A stretch of DNA of 64,000 nt from IMG/VR virus record IMGVR_UViG_3300050132_000084, positions 64,001 to 128,000 of that record; one strand, given 5' to 3'. Both the position numbers and the translations under genes were made by a program. The notes under the pieces were generated by a model. That model had not been told where the DNA came from, did not search any database, and saw only the letters and a list, made by a program, of their open reading frames with translations. This document shows, piece after piece, positions 1-8,333 of this stretch. Position 1 is the first letter of the stretch. Every line of letters begins with the position of its first letter. This stretch comes from a virus.

Positions 1-2
1 AT

Positions 3-377
3 ATGAATGATGGTGATATTGGCACTACTGGATTTCTGTCTATTGAAGATGCAATCAAAGTATCTTCAGCACGGTGTGCAGCAGTGAGTTTCCGCAATGT
101 CGATTATGGTTTGGAAAAGAGTCGGGAAATCCATGAAAAATTAATTGGTGCTGATCGTAAACATGCATCAGCATTCGAACATCAGGCAACACCAATGCAA
201 ATAGAAAATGATGGATATACTCATGATAAGTCTGTCAATATACCTGATGATTCATCTACATGGGAACCCGGTGTCAGTCATATGGATCGTGATGGTTGGT
301 TGTGGAGTGGTAATTTCCGTGGATTCATTCAGCATCGCAAATTGATTCATGGTGAAAACTTTAATGGAGGATATTGA
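3..377 (+). CDS. thyX: FAD-dependent thymidylate synthase ThyX, C-terminal part (gene enters from upstream)
   Basis: ThyX makes dTMP from dUMP using FAD, NADPH and methylene-tetrahydrofolate. The visible 124 residues carry ThyX C-terminal signatures: 'SARCAAVSF' near residue 22, 'HASAFEHQATP' near residue 54, and 'GNFRGFIQHRKLI' near residue 103. Members are usually above 200 residues and the N-terminal RHR motif is absent here, so the true start lies before base 1 and the ATG at base 3 is probably internal. It fits the nucleotide-metabolism genes that follow (class II ribonucleotide reductase, deoxynucleotidase). Confidence 0.85.
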   Translation: MNDGDIGTTGFLSIEDAIKVSSARCAAVSFRNVDYGLEKSREIHEKLIGADRKHASAFEHQATPMQIENDGYTHDKSVNIPDDSSTWEPGVSHMDRDGWLWSGNFRGFIQHRKLIHGENFNGGY

Positions 378-570
378 TGAAACGTTTTGATGACTTATTG
401 ATTTTGGTTTAGGTTTTACCGGATAAAGATACAAAGGGTTTGCTAATGATGGGATTATGTTTGTTAAAGAGGATATTCCCGGTGCTATTGCTGAAAAATT
501 GGCATACAATTCTGTTCGTAAGGATCATAAACCAGAAAATCGTGCAGCAGAGGGTGGAAAGAAATACTAG
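377..570 (+). pseudogene. Small broken ORF after thyX
   Basis: An ATG overlapping the thyX stop (ATGA), preceded by GGAGG, opens a frame that stops after 11 codons. The adjacent frame reads DFGLGFTG, a TAA, then KGFANDGIMFVKEDIPGA and on to a TAG at 568-570, which looks like real coding sequence. One missing T near base 397 and one stop codon would explain the break. It is either a decayed gene or a place where the sequence is wrong. Product unknown. Confidence 0.45.
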
Positions 571-614
571 TATGAATATTTTTAATCCAGATGTAAAAAT
601 CAGGCCAATGTATA

Positions 615-801
615 ATGTCAATGCGTAACGATCTTGAAGACCTATGGTATTCAATGATTGAACCTGATGGTAAACGTTATGATTGGGATCATGCATTCCA
701 AGCATTTGAATTATGCAAGAAGAATGATTGGTCTTGTATTTGGGGATCATGAAGTGAAAGAAAACTTCAAACAATATATTCCAGAATTCTTTACTAAGTA
801 A
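615..801 (+). pseudogene. Small hypothetical gene with apparent +1 frameshift
   Basis: Reading from ATG 615 gives 45 residues (MSMRNDLEDLWYS...) ending at TGA 750-752. Dropping one G from the run of four at 742-745 continues the protein as DHEVKENFKQYIPEFFTK to TAA 799-801. The acidic and aromatic composition of both halves matches one small phage protein of about 60 residues. No recognised domain. Confidence 0.45.
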
Positions 802-824
802 GACACCCAAACTAGAAGGATATT

Positions 825-1199
825 ATGTTAATTTTTACTCAATTAAAAGCGTACCTATATCTCATTGTAGGTATAGGATTCTCCATCCTGTTGTTCTACA
901 CTTATCATAGTGGTGCAACACACCAAAAAGAAGTAGATGAAATCGCATTGAACAAAGCTGTGGCAGCATATCAAGTACAAATCCAAACTGAAGTGGATCG
1001 CCGTACACTGATTGAAACTACATTTATTAATAAACTGGATAACATTAAGGTAGTAAATACTACGATAAATAAAACACTCACCAAGGAATTGACCAATACG
1101 GTTTATACCAATTGCAAGGTTCCTGAAACTGGTGTTGATATTATCAATGATGATGTAACAAAACTGAATCTTTCCCGCACACTGGTACAACCAAAATGA
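825..1199 (+). CDS. i-spanin (Rz-like inner-membrane spanin subunit)
   Basis: Inner-membrane half of the two-component spanin that fuses inner and outer membranes at the last step of Gram-negative lysis. A single N-terminal membrane segment (about residues 9-27, LYLIVGIGFSILLFYTY) is followed by a charged periplasmic domain predicted to be helical. Good ribosome site AGAAGGA. The 3' end overlaps the o-spanin start by ATGA, the usual Rz/Rz1 arrangement. Assigned by architecture and context, since spanins diverge too fast for sequence identity. Confidence 0.75.
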   Translation: MLIFTQLKAYLYLIVGIGFSILLFYTYHSGATHQKEVDEIALNKAVAAYQVQIQTEVDRRTLIETTFINKLDNIKVVNTTINKTLTKELTNTVYTNCKVPETGVDIINDDVTKLNLSRTLVQPK

Positions 1200-1465
1200 A
1201 ACGTTTAATCGTAATAATTTCAATCATGTTGGCAGCATGTACTACAGCACCTACCATCATAGAAAAACCTGCCGATATTCCAATTCCATCAGATCAATTG
1301 GCGAAGTGTTCGCCACTTCAAAAAATTTCAAATGGTAAAACCACAGTGAATCTTGGTGAATTGATGACCTATACAACCAGTCTACAACAACAATACACCA
1401 CCTGTGCAACTAAAGATGATGCACTAATTGATACAGTATCAAACCAAAATAAATCATCAAAATAA
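1196..1465 (+). CDS. o-spanin (Rz1-like outer-membrane lipoprotein)
   Basis: Starts with a short signal peptide ending in the lipobox LAAC (Cys at residue 15), followed by a proline-rich stretch (TTAPTIIEKPADIPIP) typical of Rz1 proteins. About 89 residues. It overlaps the i-spanin gene by four bases and is separated from the downstream reductase by only ten bases. Expected to be lipidated, sit in the outer membrane and bind the i-spanin across the periplasm. Confidence 0.75.
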   Translation: MKRLIVIISIMLAACTTAPTIIEKPADIPIPSDQLAKCSPLQKISNGKTTVNLGELMTYTTSLQQQYTTCATKDDALIDTVSNQNKSSK

Positions 1466-1475
1466 GAAAGGCTTT

Positions 1476-4421
1476 ATGTCACAAAAGTTGCAGCACCAAT
1501 TACCAACCGTATTTGAACAATATATCCATATCAGTCGTTATTCACGTTGGCTAGAAGACCAGAAGCGTCGTGAATCATGGGAAGAAACAGTAGATCGTTA
1601 TGTAGCATTCTTTGATAATAAATTCGAAGGAAAATATAAAGACATCCTCTATAACACAATCAAACCAGCAATTCTAAATTGTGAAGTCATGCCTTCAATG
1701 CGTTGCATGATGACAGCAGGGCCAGCATTATTGCGTGAAAATATTGCTGGATATAACTGTTCATATTTGGCAGTGAATACCAAGCGTAGCTTTGCTGAAG
1801 CAATGTACATCTTACTATGTGGTACAGGTGTTGGCTTCTCATGTGAACGTCAAGAAGTATCCCATCTTCCACCTGTACCAGAAGAATTGAAACTCACAGA
1901 TGATACTATTGTGGTTGAAGATTCAAAAATGGGGTGGGCTAAAGCATTCAACAAACTATTGTCTGCATTGTGGGTTGGTGATATTCCACAAATAGATTAT
2001 TCCAAAATCCGTCCAGCCGGTGCACGATTGAAAATATTTGGTGGTCGGGCAAGTGGCCCTGAACCCTTGCGTAGTTTATTTGATTATTCTGTTCATACAT
2101 TCTGTAATGCACAAGGCCGAAAACTTCAATCCATCGAAGTCCATGATTTAATGTGTAAGATTGGTGAAATCGTAGTGGTTGGCGGTGTTCGTCGTAGTGC
2201 ACTCATTAGTCTATCAAACCTGTCAGATCAACGTATGCGTGATGCAAAGTCTGGTCAATGGTGGGTGGATCATCCTGAACGTGCACTGGCTAATAACAGT
2301 GTTTCTTATAATGAAAGACCATCCATGGAAATCTTCATGGAAGAATGGTTGTCCTTGGTTAAATCCAAATCAGGTGAACGTGGTATTTTCAATCGTGTGG
2401 CAGCACAGAAACAAGCTGCAAAGTGGGGCCGTGCTTCTACATTTGCATATGGCTGTAATCCGTGCCTGACAGGTGATACATTATTGCTGACTGATTTCGG
2501 TCTTCGCCCATTACATGAACTTGCTAGATATGAAAATTCGTTCAATATTCTTAATGCAGACGGAGAATGGTCGGAATCAAATGTTGTGCCTACAGGAACA
2601 AAACCAGTTAAAAAAATTGTTCTTTCTAATGGTCTTGAATTTAAAGCGACACATGATCACTTGGTAGAAATCATGACAAAGAAATATCCATATTCTACGG
2701 ATTACATTAAGAATGAAACTGTATCTGTGGGTGATTTATCTGTGGGTATGAAAATGCGAACTCTTACACCAAAGGCAGAATGGTCTGGTTATGAGGTTTT
2801 TACTGGTATTGAACAGGCTGTATTTGCTGGATTAATGCACGGTGATGGATATAATAACCATGATCGCCTATCCATCATGAATAATGAACCAGAAATTGTT
2901 GAATTTATTAATTCTATGTTTCCAAATCTAGAATGGGATGATCGCGGTGTAGTTCGTCTTCCTTCTGGTGTTATGGAAGACCTTATTGGCCGTGGTCTTA
3001 ATTTTGATCATCTTCCAGAACGTAATTTGCCTAATGATTTTTTTGGTTGGAGCAGTCTTACAACAAAGGCATTTTTGCGTGGTCTGTATTCTGCTAATGG
3101 TTCATCAATTAAAGGAAGAAATCGCATTGCACTGAAATCTACGTGCAAACAAATGATTAAAGATATCCAGCATGTTTTGTTGGCTATGGGATTTGCTGCT
3201 TATATTACAACAAATAAACCATCCAAAATTTTGTGGGGGAATGGCGAATATTTGTCGAAAGAATCGTATGATTTGAATATTTGTGGCGCAGAAGAATGCA
3301 CACGGTTCCAGAAAGAAATTGGATTTTTGCACAATCATAAAATGCTACCACTTCCAAATACACCTAGACGCAATCAGACTAGGGTGGCTACGATTGTTTC
3401 AATTGATGATCTTCCAGCAGAACCAGTGTTTGATTTTGTTGAACCAAAAACATCATGGGCATGGGTAAATGGTCTTAAAATACACAATTGTTCTGAAATT
3501 ATTTTGCGTGACAAAGAATTTTGTAATTTGTCGGAAATTGTAGCACGTGAAGATGATGATTTTAAATCACTAAAACGTAAGGTTGAAATTGCTACCATCA
3601 TTGGTACATTCCAATCTACATTATCAGATTTCAAATTCCTTAGTGAAACATGGAAAAAGAATACTGAAGAAGAACGTCTACTTGGTGTTTCAATTACTGG
3701 CATCATGGATAATCATATTCTATCAGGTTCTGGTGATCGCGATACTCTTAAAAAATGGTTAAATGAATTACGTGATTATTCAATCACGGTGAATAAAGAT
3801 TGGTCTGAAAGATTAGGTATTCCAGCATCAGCATCCATCACAGCAGTGAAACCATCAGGTACAGTTTCATCATTGGTTAATTCTGCATCAGGAATTCACA
3901 CTCGTCATTCAGAATATTACTTGCGCACTGTTCGTACAGACAAGAAAGACCCGTTATATCAAATGTTGAAAGATATGGGTGTCTATGTAGAAGATGATGT
4001 TATGAAGCCAGATAGTGGTGCAGTATTCACATTCGCTATCAAAGCACCTGAAGGTTGCTTGACACGTGATAGTCTAACTGCCATTGAGCAGCTTGATATA
4101 TGGATGTTGTATCAACGTGAATGGTGTATGCATAAGCCTTCAGTCACGATTACGGTCAAGGATCATGAATGGATGGACACAGGTGCATGGGTATGGAAAA
4201 ATTTTGATGAAGTATCTGGTGTATCATTTCTCCCACATTCGAATACAACTTATCGTCAGGCACCATATCAAGCTATCACAAAAGCTGAATATGAAGATTG
4301 GTTAAATAAGCATCCAATGCCAGTAATCGATTGGGCTGATTTGGCTAATTATGAAAAAGAAGATACAACAACATCTTCACAAGAATTGGCCTGTAGTTCA
4401 GGCGTGTGTGACATACTATAG
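1476..4421 (+). CDS. nrdJ: Adenosylcobalamin-dependent (class II) ribonucleoside-triphosphate reductase with intein
   Basis: Reduces ribonucleotides to deoxyribonucleotides with a B12-generated thiyl radical, so the phage needs host or environmental cobalamin. 981 residues as encoded, 639 after removal of a 342-residue intein (residues 330-671). Family marks: RYSRWLEDQKRRESW near the N terminus, GVGFSCERQEV, the catalytic motif NPCSEI reformed by splicing, KPSGTVSSLVNSASGIHTRH, and the redox pair CSSGVC at the C terminus. ATG 1476 is chosen over an earlier in-frame start because AAGAAAGG precedes it and the earlier start lies inside the o-spanin gene. Followed by a glycosyltransferase gene after eight bases. 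Confidence 0.93.
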   Translation: MSQKLQHQLPTVFEQYIHISRYSRWLEDQKRRESWEETVDRYVAFFDNKFEGKYKDILYNTIKPAILNCEVMPSMRCMMTAGPALLRENIAGYNCSYLAVNTKRSFAEAMYILLCGTGVGFSCERQEVSHLPPVPEELKLTDDTIVVEDSKMGWAKAFNKLLSALWVGDIPQIDYSKIRPAGARLKIFGGRASGPEPLRSLFDYSVHTFCNAQGRKLQSIEVHDLMCKIGEIVVVGGVRRSALISLSNLSDQRMRDAKSGQWWVDHPERALANNSVSYNERPSMEIFMEEWLSLVKSKSGERGIFNRVAAQKQAAKWGRASTFAYGCNPCLTGDTLLLTDFGLRPLHELARYENSFNILNADGEWSESNVVPTGTKPVKKIVLSNGLEFKATHDHLVEIMTKKYPYSTDYIKNETVSVGDLSVGMKMRTLTPKAEWSGYEVFTGIEQAVFAGLMHGDGYNNHDRLSIMNNEPEIVEFINSMFPNLEWDDRGVVRLPSGVMEDLIGRGLNFDHLPERNLPNDFFGWSSLTTKAFLRGLYSANGSSIKGRNRIALKSTCKQMIKDIQHVLLAMGFAAYITTNKPSKILWGNGEYLSKESYDLNICGAEECTRFQKEIGFLHNHKMLPLPNTPRRNQTRVATIVSIDDLPAEPVFDFVEPKTSWAWVNGLKIHNCSEIILRDKEFCNLSEIVAREDDDFKSLKRKVEIATIIGTFQSTLSDFKFLSETWKKNTEEERLLGVSITGIMDNHILSGSGDRDTLKKWLNELRDYSITVNKDWSERLGIPASASITAVKPSGTVSSLVNSASGIHTRHSEYYLRTVRTDKKDPLYQMLKDMGVYVEDDVMKPDSGAVFTFAIKAPEGCLTRDSLTAIEQLDIWMLYQREWCMHKPSVTITVKDHEWMDTGAWVWKNFDEVSGVSFLPHSNTTYRQAPYQAITKAEYEDWLNKHPMPVIDWADLANYEKEDTTTSSQELACSSGVCDIL
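2463..3488 (+). mobile_element. Intein with LAGLIDADG-type homing endonuclease inside nrdJ
   Basis: A 342-residue self-splicing insert. It begins with Cys1 (CLTGDTLLL), has the block B T-x-x-H motif (ATHDH), and ends KIHN before Cys+1 of the host protein. The middle holds two LAGLIDADG-like motifs, FAGLMHGDGY and FLRGLYSANG, so a homing endonuclease is present, although both motifs are divergent and its activity is uncertain. The block F region reads VFDFVEPKTSWAWVNG. Removal joins GCNP to CSEI exactly, restoring the reductase active-site motif; the splicing nucleophile is therefore the enzyme's own catalytic cysteine. Confidence 0.92.
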
Positions 4422-4429
4422 GAAATGTG

Positions 4430-5485
4430 ATGGCAAAAGTATTATTTGTTTTAAAATGTAGAGATGCCTTATACACAGATGAAAACTATTCTTCAGCGAA
4501 TGGTCTTTCATCTGGCCTACAAAATTCAGCAGAGTTCATAGTGAACATGCTTAATGATTCAGGCATTGAAGCAAAGTTGGTTCAGGTTCCAGATAATAGT
4601 TTCATTGACCGTGAGGTTCATGCATACCAACCAACTCATGTCATCATCGAAGCATATTGGGTAGTACCTGAAAAATTTAATGATTTGCTTCCATTACATC
4701 CAAATGTTAAGTGGATCATTCGTAACCATAGTGCTATTTCATTCTTGTCCACAGAGGGTATAGCATTAGATTGGACTATGCGTTATCTGAATTATCCTAA
4801 TGTCTATGTTGCACCAAATTCAAAGGATGCCTACAATGACATGAAGTGTATTGCATCATGTTCATCATCAGGGGATTTTAGCGATAAGATTTTGTATCTA
4901 CCAAATTATTATACGTTCTCTAAACTTTTTGATAAACCAATCAAGAATAATGATGTAATTGACATTGGTATATTTGGTGCAATCCGTCCATTGAAGAATC
5001 AATTATTACAGGTTATCACTGCAATTGAATTTGCAAAGAACCATGGTAAACAATTACGTGTTCATATTAATGGAACCAGAATTGAGAATGGTGGTGGTGA
5101 ACCATTAAAGAACATCCGTGGACTATTCAAGAACCTTGGCCCTGACTTTACACTAGTGGAACATACATGGATGTGTCATGATACATTCCTGAAACTTGTA
5201 GCCAGTATGGACATGCTTCTATGTGTATCATTTACCGAAACGTTCTGCATCGTAGCTGCTGATGGTGTTTCCATGGGTATCCCATTGATTACATCGTCTG
5301 ATGTAGTATGGGCATCAGATTGGTCTATAGCTGATCCAGTATCATCACGTGATATTCTAGAGAAAATGTATTTCGCGTGGAATATTCGTAAGTTGGGTAT
5401 TTTACAATGGGTAAACAAAATGAACCTGAAACACAATGTAGCAAAAGCAAAGAAACAATGGTTGAAAGTTATTGCAACGATGTAA
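4430..5485 (+). CDS. GT-B glycosyltransferase-like protein
   Basis: 351 residues. The C-terminal half carries a glycosyltransferase group 1 pattern: the domain start IGIFGAIRPLKNQLL, followed by the donor-site-like stretch FTETFCIVAADGVSMGIPLI. The N-terminal half (AKVLFVLKCRD) fits the first Rossmann domain. The ATG at 4430 is preferred to GTG 4427. Substrate cannot be read from sequence; DNA-base or virion glycosylation are both possible. Distinct from the TPR-glycosyltransferase at 59.8 kb. Confidence 0.65.
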   Translation: MAKVLFVLKCRDALYTDENYSSANGLSSGLQNSAEFIVNMLNDSGIEAKLVQVPDNSFIDREVHAYQPTHVIIEAYWVVPEKFNDLLPLHPNVKWIIRNHSAISFLSTEGIALDWTMRYLNYPNVYVAPNSKDAYNDMKCIASCSSSGDFSDKILYLPNYYTFSKLFDKPIKNNDVIDIGIFGAIRPLKNQLLQVITAIEFAKNHGKQLRVHINGTRIENGGGEPLKNIRGLFKNLGPDFTLVEHTWMCHDTFLKLVASMDMLLCVSFTETFCIVAADGVSMGIPLITSSDVVWASDWSIADPVSSRDILEKMYFAWNIRKLGILQWVNKMNLKHNVAKAKKQWLKVIATM

Positions 5486-5500
5486 TTATTGTGGTATAAT
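5472..5500 (+). promoter_or_regulatory. sigma70-type promoter
   Basis: TTGCAA (5472-5477), 17-base spacer, extended -10 TGGTATAAT (TATAAT 5495-5500), ahead of the deoxynucleotidase gene. Confidence 0.75.
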
Positions 5501-5523
5501 GTGGTCTTTATTTTGGAGGTACA

Positions 5524-6150
5524 ATGAGTGCAGTTCTAGATGATGTTGAATTACAGTATGCAAAATATATCGGGGCCAAGCGTCACTTGGTAGCCCATGG
5601 TAATATGATCGATACAGAAGATACAAACACTGTATTTGTTGATATGGATGATACTATTTGTGATTTTGCCGGTCATTACAAATCCCTTCATGGCAAATAC
5701 CCAAAAGAATGTGAAGGTAATCAAGAATTTTGGTTCCATTTCAATAAGAATCCAGTTGGATTTTTTGAAAATCTTGAACCAATTCCCGGATATCTTGAAT
5801 TTCTTTCATTCGTGGTTCGCCATGCATTGTCATATGGATACAACGTAAAATTCTTGACTGCACTATCTGTTCATAATAATCGAACAATTGAAGAACAGCT
5901 TGAAGAAAAGAAAAATTGGATAATGAAATATGTTATTGCATATGGTGTTCATATTACAATGGGATGGGTTGATTGTCCAACAAACAAGAAAATGTTTGCC
6001 GCGCATAAGGAAATCCTGATTGATGATTGTAAATCCAATATTGACGATTGGCGTGAACATAAAGGTACTGGTATTCTTCATACATCATTCACTACCAGTA
6101 TGACAGATTTGATGGCTGCATTCCAAGTTATGAAAGAATTACCAAACTAA
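5524..6150 (+). CDS. 5'(3')-deoxyribonucleotidase-like HAD phosphatase
   Basis: 208 residues of the HAD superfamily, NT5C-type. Motif I VDMDDTICDF (residues about 39-48) gives the nucleophile DxD. The C-terminal LIDDCKSNIDDWREH gives the acidic motif IV. The family removes phosphate from deoxynucleoside monophosphates, consistent with the neighbouring nucleotide genes. Strong ribosome site TTGGAGG and its own promoter. The first 30 residues before motif I are longer than in most relatives. Confidence 0.75.
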   Translation: MSAVLDDVELQYAKYIGAKRHLVAHGNMIDTEDTNTVFVDMDDTICDFAGHYKSLHGKYPKECEGNQEFWFHFNKNPVGFFENLEPIPGYLEFLSFVVRHALSYGYNVKFLTALSVHNNRTIEEQLEEKKNWIMKYVIAYGVHITMGWVDCPTNKKMFAAHKEILIDDCKSNIDDWREHKGTGILHTSFTTSMTDLMAAFQVMKELPN

Positions 6151-6151
6151 A

Positions 6152-6193
6152 ATATTCCCCATAAGTAAGGTTGAATAAACTTATGGGGAATAT
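6152..6193 (+). promoter_or_regulatory. 14-bp perfect hairpin that buries a Shine-Dalgarno sequence
   Basis: Bases 6152-6165 pair exactly with 6180-6193 around a 14-base loop. The 3' arm contains GGGGA, the ribosome site of the gene at 6196. No T-run follows, so it is more likely a translational control or processing element than a terminator. Confidence 0.6.
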
Positions 6194-6195
6194 AA

Positions 6196-6363
6196 ATGGC
6201 AACAAAAAATTTGGTGTGTGGTGAATGCAATAGTGAATTCACAATTAAACATTCCATGGACTCAAAGCACTACAAACCAGCATATTGTGTGTTTTGTGGT
6301 ACTGAAATTGATACTGAATTGGAAGTAGATTATCGTGATCTAGAGTCTGACGATAATGAGTAA
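6196..6363 (+). CDS. Small CxxC-CxxC zinc-ribbon protein
   Basis: 55 residues with two cysteine pairs (CGEC near residue 8, CVFCG near residue 31), then an acidic tail (DLESDDNE). Likely binds one zinc ion. Its ribosome site lies in the preceding hairpin. The 3' end overlaps the following GIY-YIG gene by eight bases. Confidence 0.65.
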   Translation: MATKNLVCGECNSEFTIKHSMDSKHYKPAYCVFCGTEIDTELEVDYRDLESDDNE

Positions 6364-6775
6364 ATGGAAATATCGTGGCGAAGAAGTAGATGCAATTCCT
6401 GAAGGCTATGATAATTTTGTTTATTTGATTACTAATTTAGTTGATGGTAGGAAATATATTGGTAAAAAGAAATCGTATTCACTTCGTACACTTCCACCAT
6501 TAAAGGGACAGAAGCGTAAACGCAAGGTGATCAAAGAATCTGATTGGCGTGGTTATTATGGCAGTAATGATGAATTGAATAGTGATGTGATTACCCATGG
6601 TGAAAGTAACTTCACTCGTGAGATATTACATTGGTGTAATTCACTATCAATGGCATCATATATGGAAGCCAAAGAACAATTCATTCGTGATGTTTTGATT
6701 GGTGATGAATATTACAATTCTTGGATATCGGCTAAAGTGTCAAAAAAACATCTAAAGACTATGCCGAAGATTTAA
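6356..6775 (+). CDS. Free-standing GIY-YIG homing endonuclease (Seg-like), frameshifted near 3' end
   Basis: 139 residues. The GIY-YIG core is seen as NFVYLITN...RKYIGKK (residues about 21-38), followed by RGYYGS. These endonucleases cut DNA at conserved sites and spread by homing in T4-like phages. The frame ends with KHLKTMPKI right after a run of seven A (6742-6748). A -1 shift there continues as TSKDYAEDLIEQIKQNQE to TAA 6838-6840, a better-looking helical C terminus of about 30 residues. Either one A is missing or the ribosome slips. Confidence 0.75.
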   Translation: MSKWKYRGEEVDAIPEGYDNFVYLITNLVDGRKYIGKKKSYSLRTLPPLKGQKRKRKVIKESDWRGYYGSNDELNSDVITHGESNFTREILHWCNSLSMASYMEAKEQFIRDVLIGDEYYNSWISAKVSKKHLKTMPKI

Positions 6776-6828
6776 TTGAACAGATTAAACAAAATCAAGA
6801 AATAATCAAAAATAATGCTGCAAAGTTG

Positions 6829-6856
6829 TTGACAGCCTAAAAATTTCCTGTATAAT
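6829..6856 (+). promoter_or_regulatory. sigma70-type promoter, ATTnTATnG class
   Basis: TTGACA 6829-6834, 16-base spacer, TATAAT 6851-6856, then TGATTCTATTGGATC. The -35 overlaps the end of the extended GIY-YIG frame. Confidence 0.85.
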
Positions 6857-6892
6857 TGATTCTATTGGATCAACACTTACAGGAGGTTAAAC

Positions 6893-7333
6893 ATGTCAGT
6901 CTACACTAAATCAAATGTTGTCGAAGAATTCCCTGCTTACGTTGTTGTCAAGCGTGAAACAGTCAAAGGTTATTACAAAGACGGTAAACGTGTCGATTTT
7001 GAATTGACAGAAATCGTTGATGGTGATATTCTTGGTCTTAAGAAACATAATCGTCTTGGTGACTATTACAAAGAATATTCCCCCGGCAGTGTAGTATCCT
7101 ATGCACTCCAATACAACGAAGACCCGATTGTAGCTGTGGAACATGCGAAAGCACATGGACACAAGTTGCATTGGATCAATGGTTGTGGTGTGGCATTGAC
7201 TGCACACGAACAAGCACAACGTACACTGGTTAAAGTTGAAATCGGTATGTTTGTTCGCTTCCAAGGTTTGGTTGCCACTATTGAAGAAGACTTCAATGAC
7301 AATCTTAAATTTGTTCCGGTCAAGGGATTGTGA
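6893..7333 (+). CDS. Hypothetical phage protein, 146 aa
   Basis: Not recognised. Soluble mixed alpha/beta composition without signal or membrane segment. Strong ribosome site (CAGGAGG) and a strong promoter just upstream suggest early, abundant expression. First gene of a run of five small genes ending at 8266. Confidence 0.75.
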   Translation: MSVYTKSNVVEEFPAYVVVKRETVKGYYKDGKRVDFELTEIVDGDILGLKKHNRLGDYYKEYSPGSVVSYALQYNEDPIVAVEHAKAHGHKLHWINGCGVALTAHEQAQRTLVKVEIGMFVRFQGLVATIEEDFNDNLKFVPVKGL

Positions 7334-7335
7334 TC

Positions 7336-7506
7336 ATGACTGATTATCAACGTGAATGTGGTTTGCGATGGTGGAGAAGGTTATCACCATCGCAAAAAAT
7401 ATTTGAGCATAAACTAAGTCTCAAAGCACATTGGACATTCGAAATGTTTTCTGCATCGACTTCCAGTATAGTTAATCATTGGATTAAACTTGGAAAACCG
7501 CTATGA
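7336..7506 (+). CDS. Hypothetical small basic protein, 56 aa
   Basis: MTDYQRECGLRWWRRLSPSQ..., basic and tryptophan-rich. Two bases after the previous stop; its stop overlaps the next start. No known domain. Confidence 0.55.
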   Translation: MTDYQRECGLRWWRRLSPSQKIFEHKLSLKAHWTFEMFSASTSSIVNHWIKLGKPL

Positions 7507-7724
7507 CACCATCTGAATTGAAAGAACATGTTGATGATACTGGATCAGTTTATTTTCATCGAAACAACATGAAATTTTCTGGTGATACCATGAGTAATTA
7601 TGGTGTACGATCATCCATAGTTCTTGTTCCATCATCGATTCATGATATTCCATATGAATTGGAAGTGTGGGAATTGTATCGCAAAAAACAGTTGCACGAA
7701 TTTTTCCGGTATAATCGGCATTAA
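7503..7724 (+). CDS. Hypothetical protein, 73 aa
   Basis: Starts in an ATGA overlap with the preceding gene. No domain recognised; C terminus basic (FFRYNRH). Confidence 0.6.
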   Translation: MTPSELKEHVDDTGSVYFHRNNMKFSGDTMSNYGVRSSIVLVPSSIHDIPYELEVWELYRKKQLHEFFRYNRH

Positions 7725-7748
7725 ACTCAATATGATAGGATTAATGAA

Positions 7749-7946
7749 ATGAAAACAAAACGAGTTGAATATGAAGTTGGCAACTACTATGAAATTGTTG
7801 ATGGTGGCTTAGTGAAGGTAGTTCAGCGTATGTCGGATAATCATTTACAGTGTAGTGATGGTTTCTATCGTCACCCAAATGGACAATTTGATAGTTCAAC
7901 CAAAGGGCCACGAGATTTCATTAAACTTTACATGAAGGTTGAATAA
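7749..7946 (+). CDS. Hypothetical protein, 65 aa
   Basis: MKTKRVEYEVGNYYEIVDGG..., likely a small beta-rich protein. Ribosome site AGGA. The TAATG junction couples it to the next gene. Confidence 0.6.
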   Translation: MKTKRVEYEVGNYYEIVDGGLVKVVQRMSDNHLQCSDGFYRHPNGQFDSSTKGPRDFIKLYMKVE

Positions 7947-8266
7947 TGTTTGAACCTAAAGGTCATCCAATGTCACGTTGGTTGTTTGGTACAACGTGCA
8001 GCAATTATCGCATAAAGCTATCTGTGCTGTTCGAAAATGATACTCATATCGTATTGAAGCATAATTCACATTCCACTTATGTTGATCGCAGTATAGGTAC
8101 GATGAATTGTGGAGTATATGCTAAACTGTATTTGAAGGAAACATTCTTCACTATATGGAATATCGAACAAATTGGATATGGTGAAATCATGAAGTGGGAG
8201 GGTAGGCAAAACGTCAAGAAAGATAAAATTCTGAATGACTGTAAAAATATTGGAATTATTTTCTGA
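7946..8266 (+). CDS. Hypothetical protein, 106 aa
   Basis: Coupled to the previous gene by an overlapping stop-start. Basic C-terminal region (RQNVKKDKILNDCK). Not recognised. Confidence 0.6.
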   Translation: MFEPKGHPMSRWLFGTTCSNYRIKLSVLFENDTHIVLKHNSHSTYVDRSIGTMNCGVYAKLYLKETFFTIWNIEQIGYGEIMKWEGRQNVKKDKILNDCKNIGIIF

Positions 8267-8272
8267 AAGTTG

Positions 8273-8300
8273 TTGACATACTGATTGGTTCCTGTATAAT
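8273..8300 (+). promoter_or_regulatory. sigma70-type promoter with palindromic -10
   Basis: TTGACA 8273-8278, 16-base spacer, TATAAT 8295-8300 inside TATAATCATTATA, a perfect dyad, followed by TCGACAAC. Confidence 0.85.
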
Positions 8301-8333
8301 CATTATATCGACAACATTCATTGGAGAACAAAT

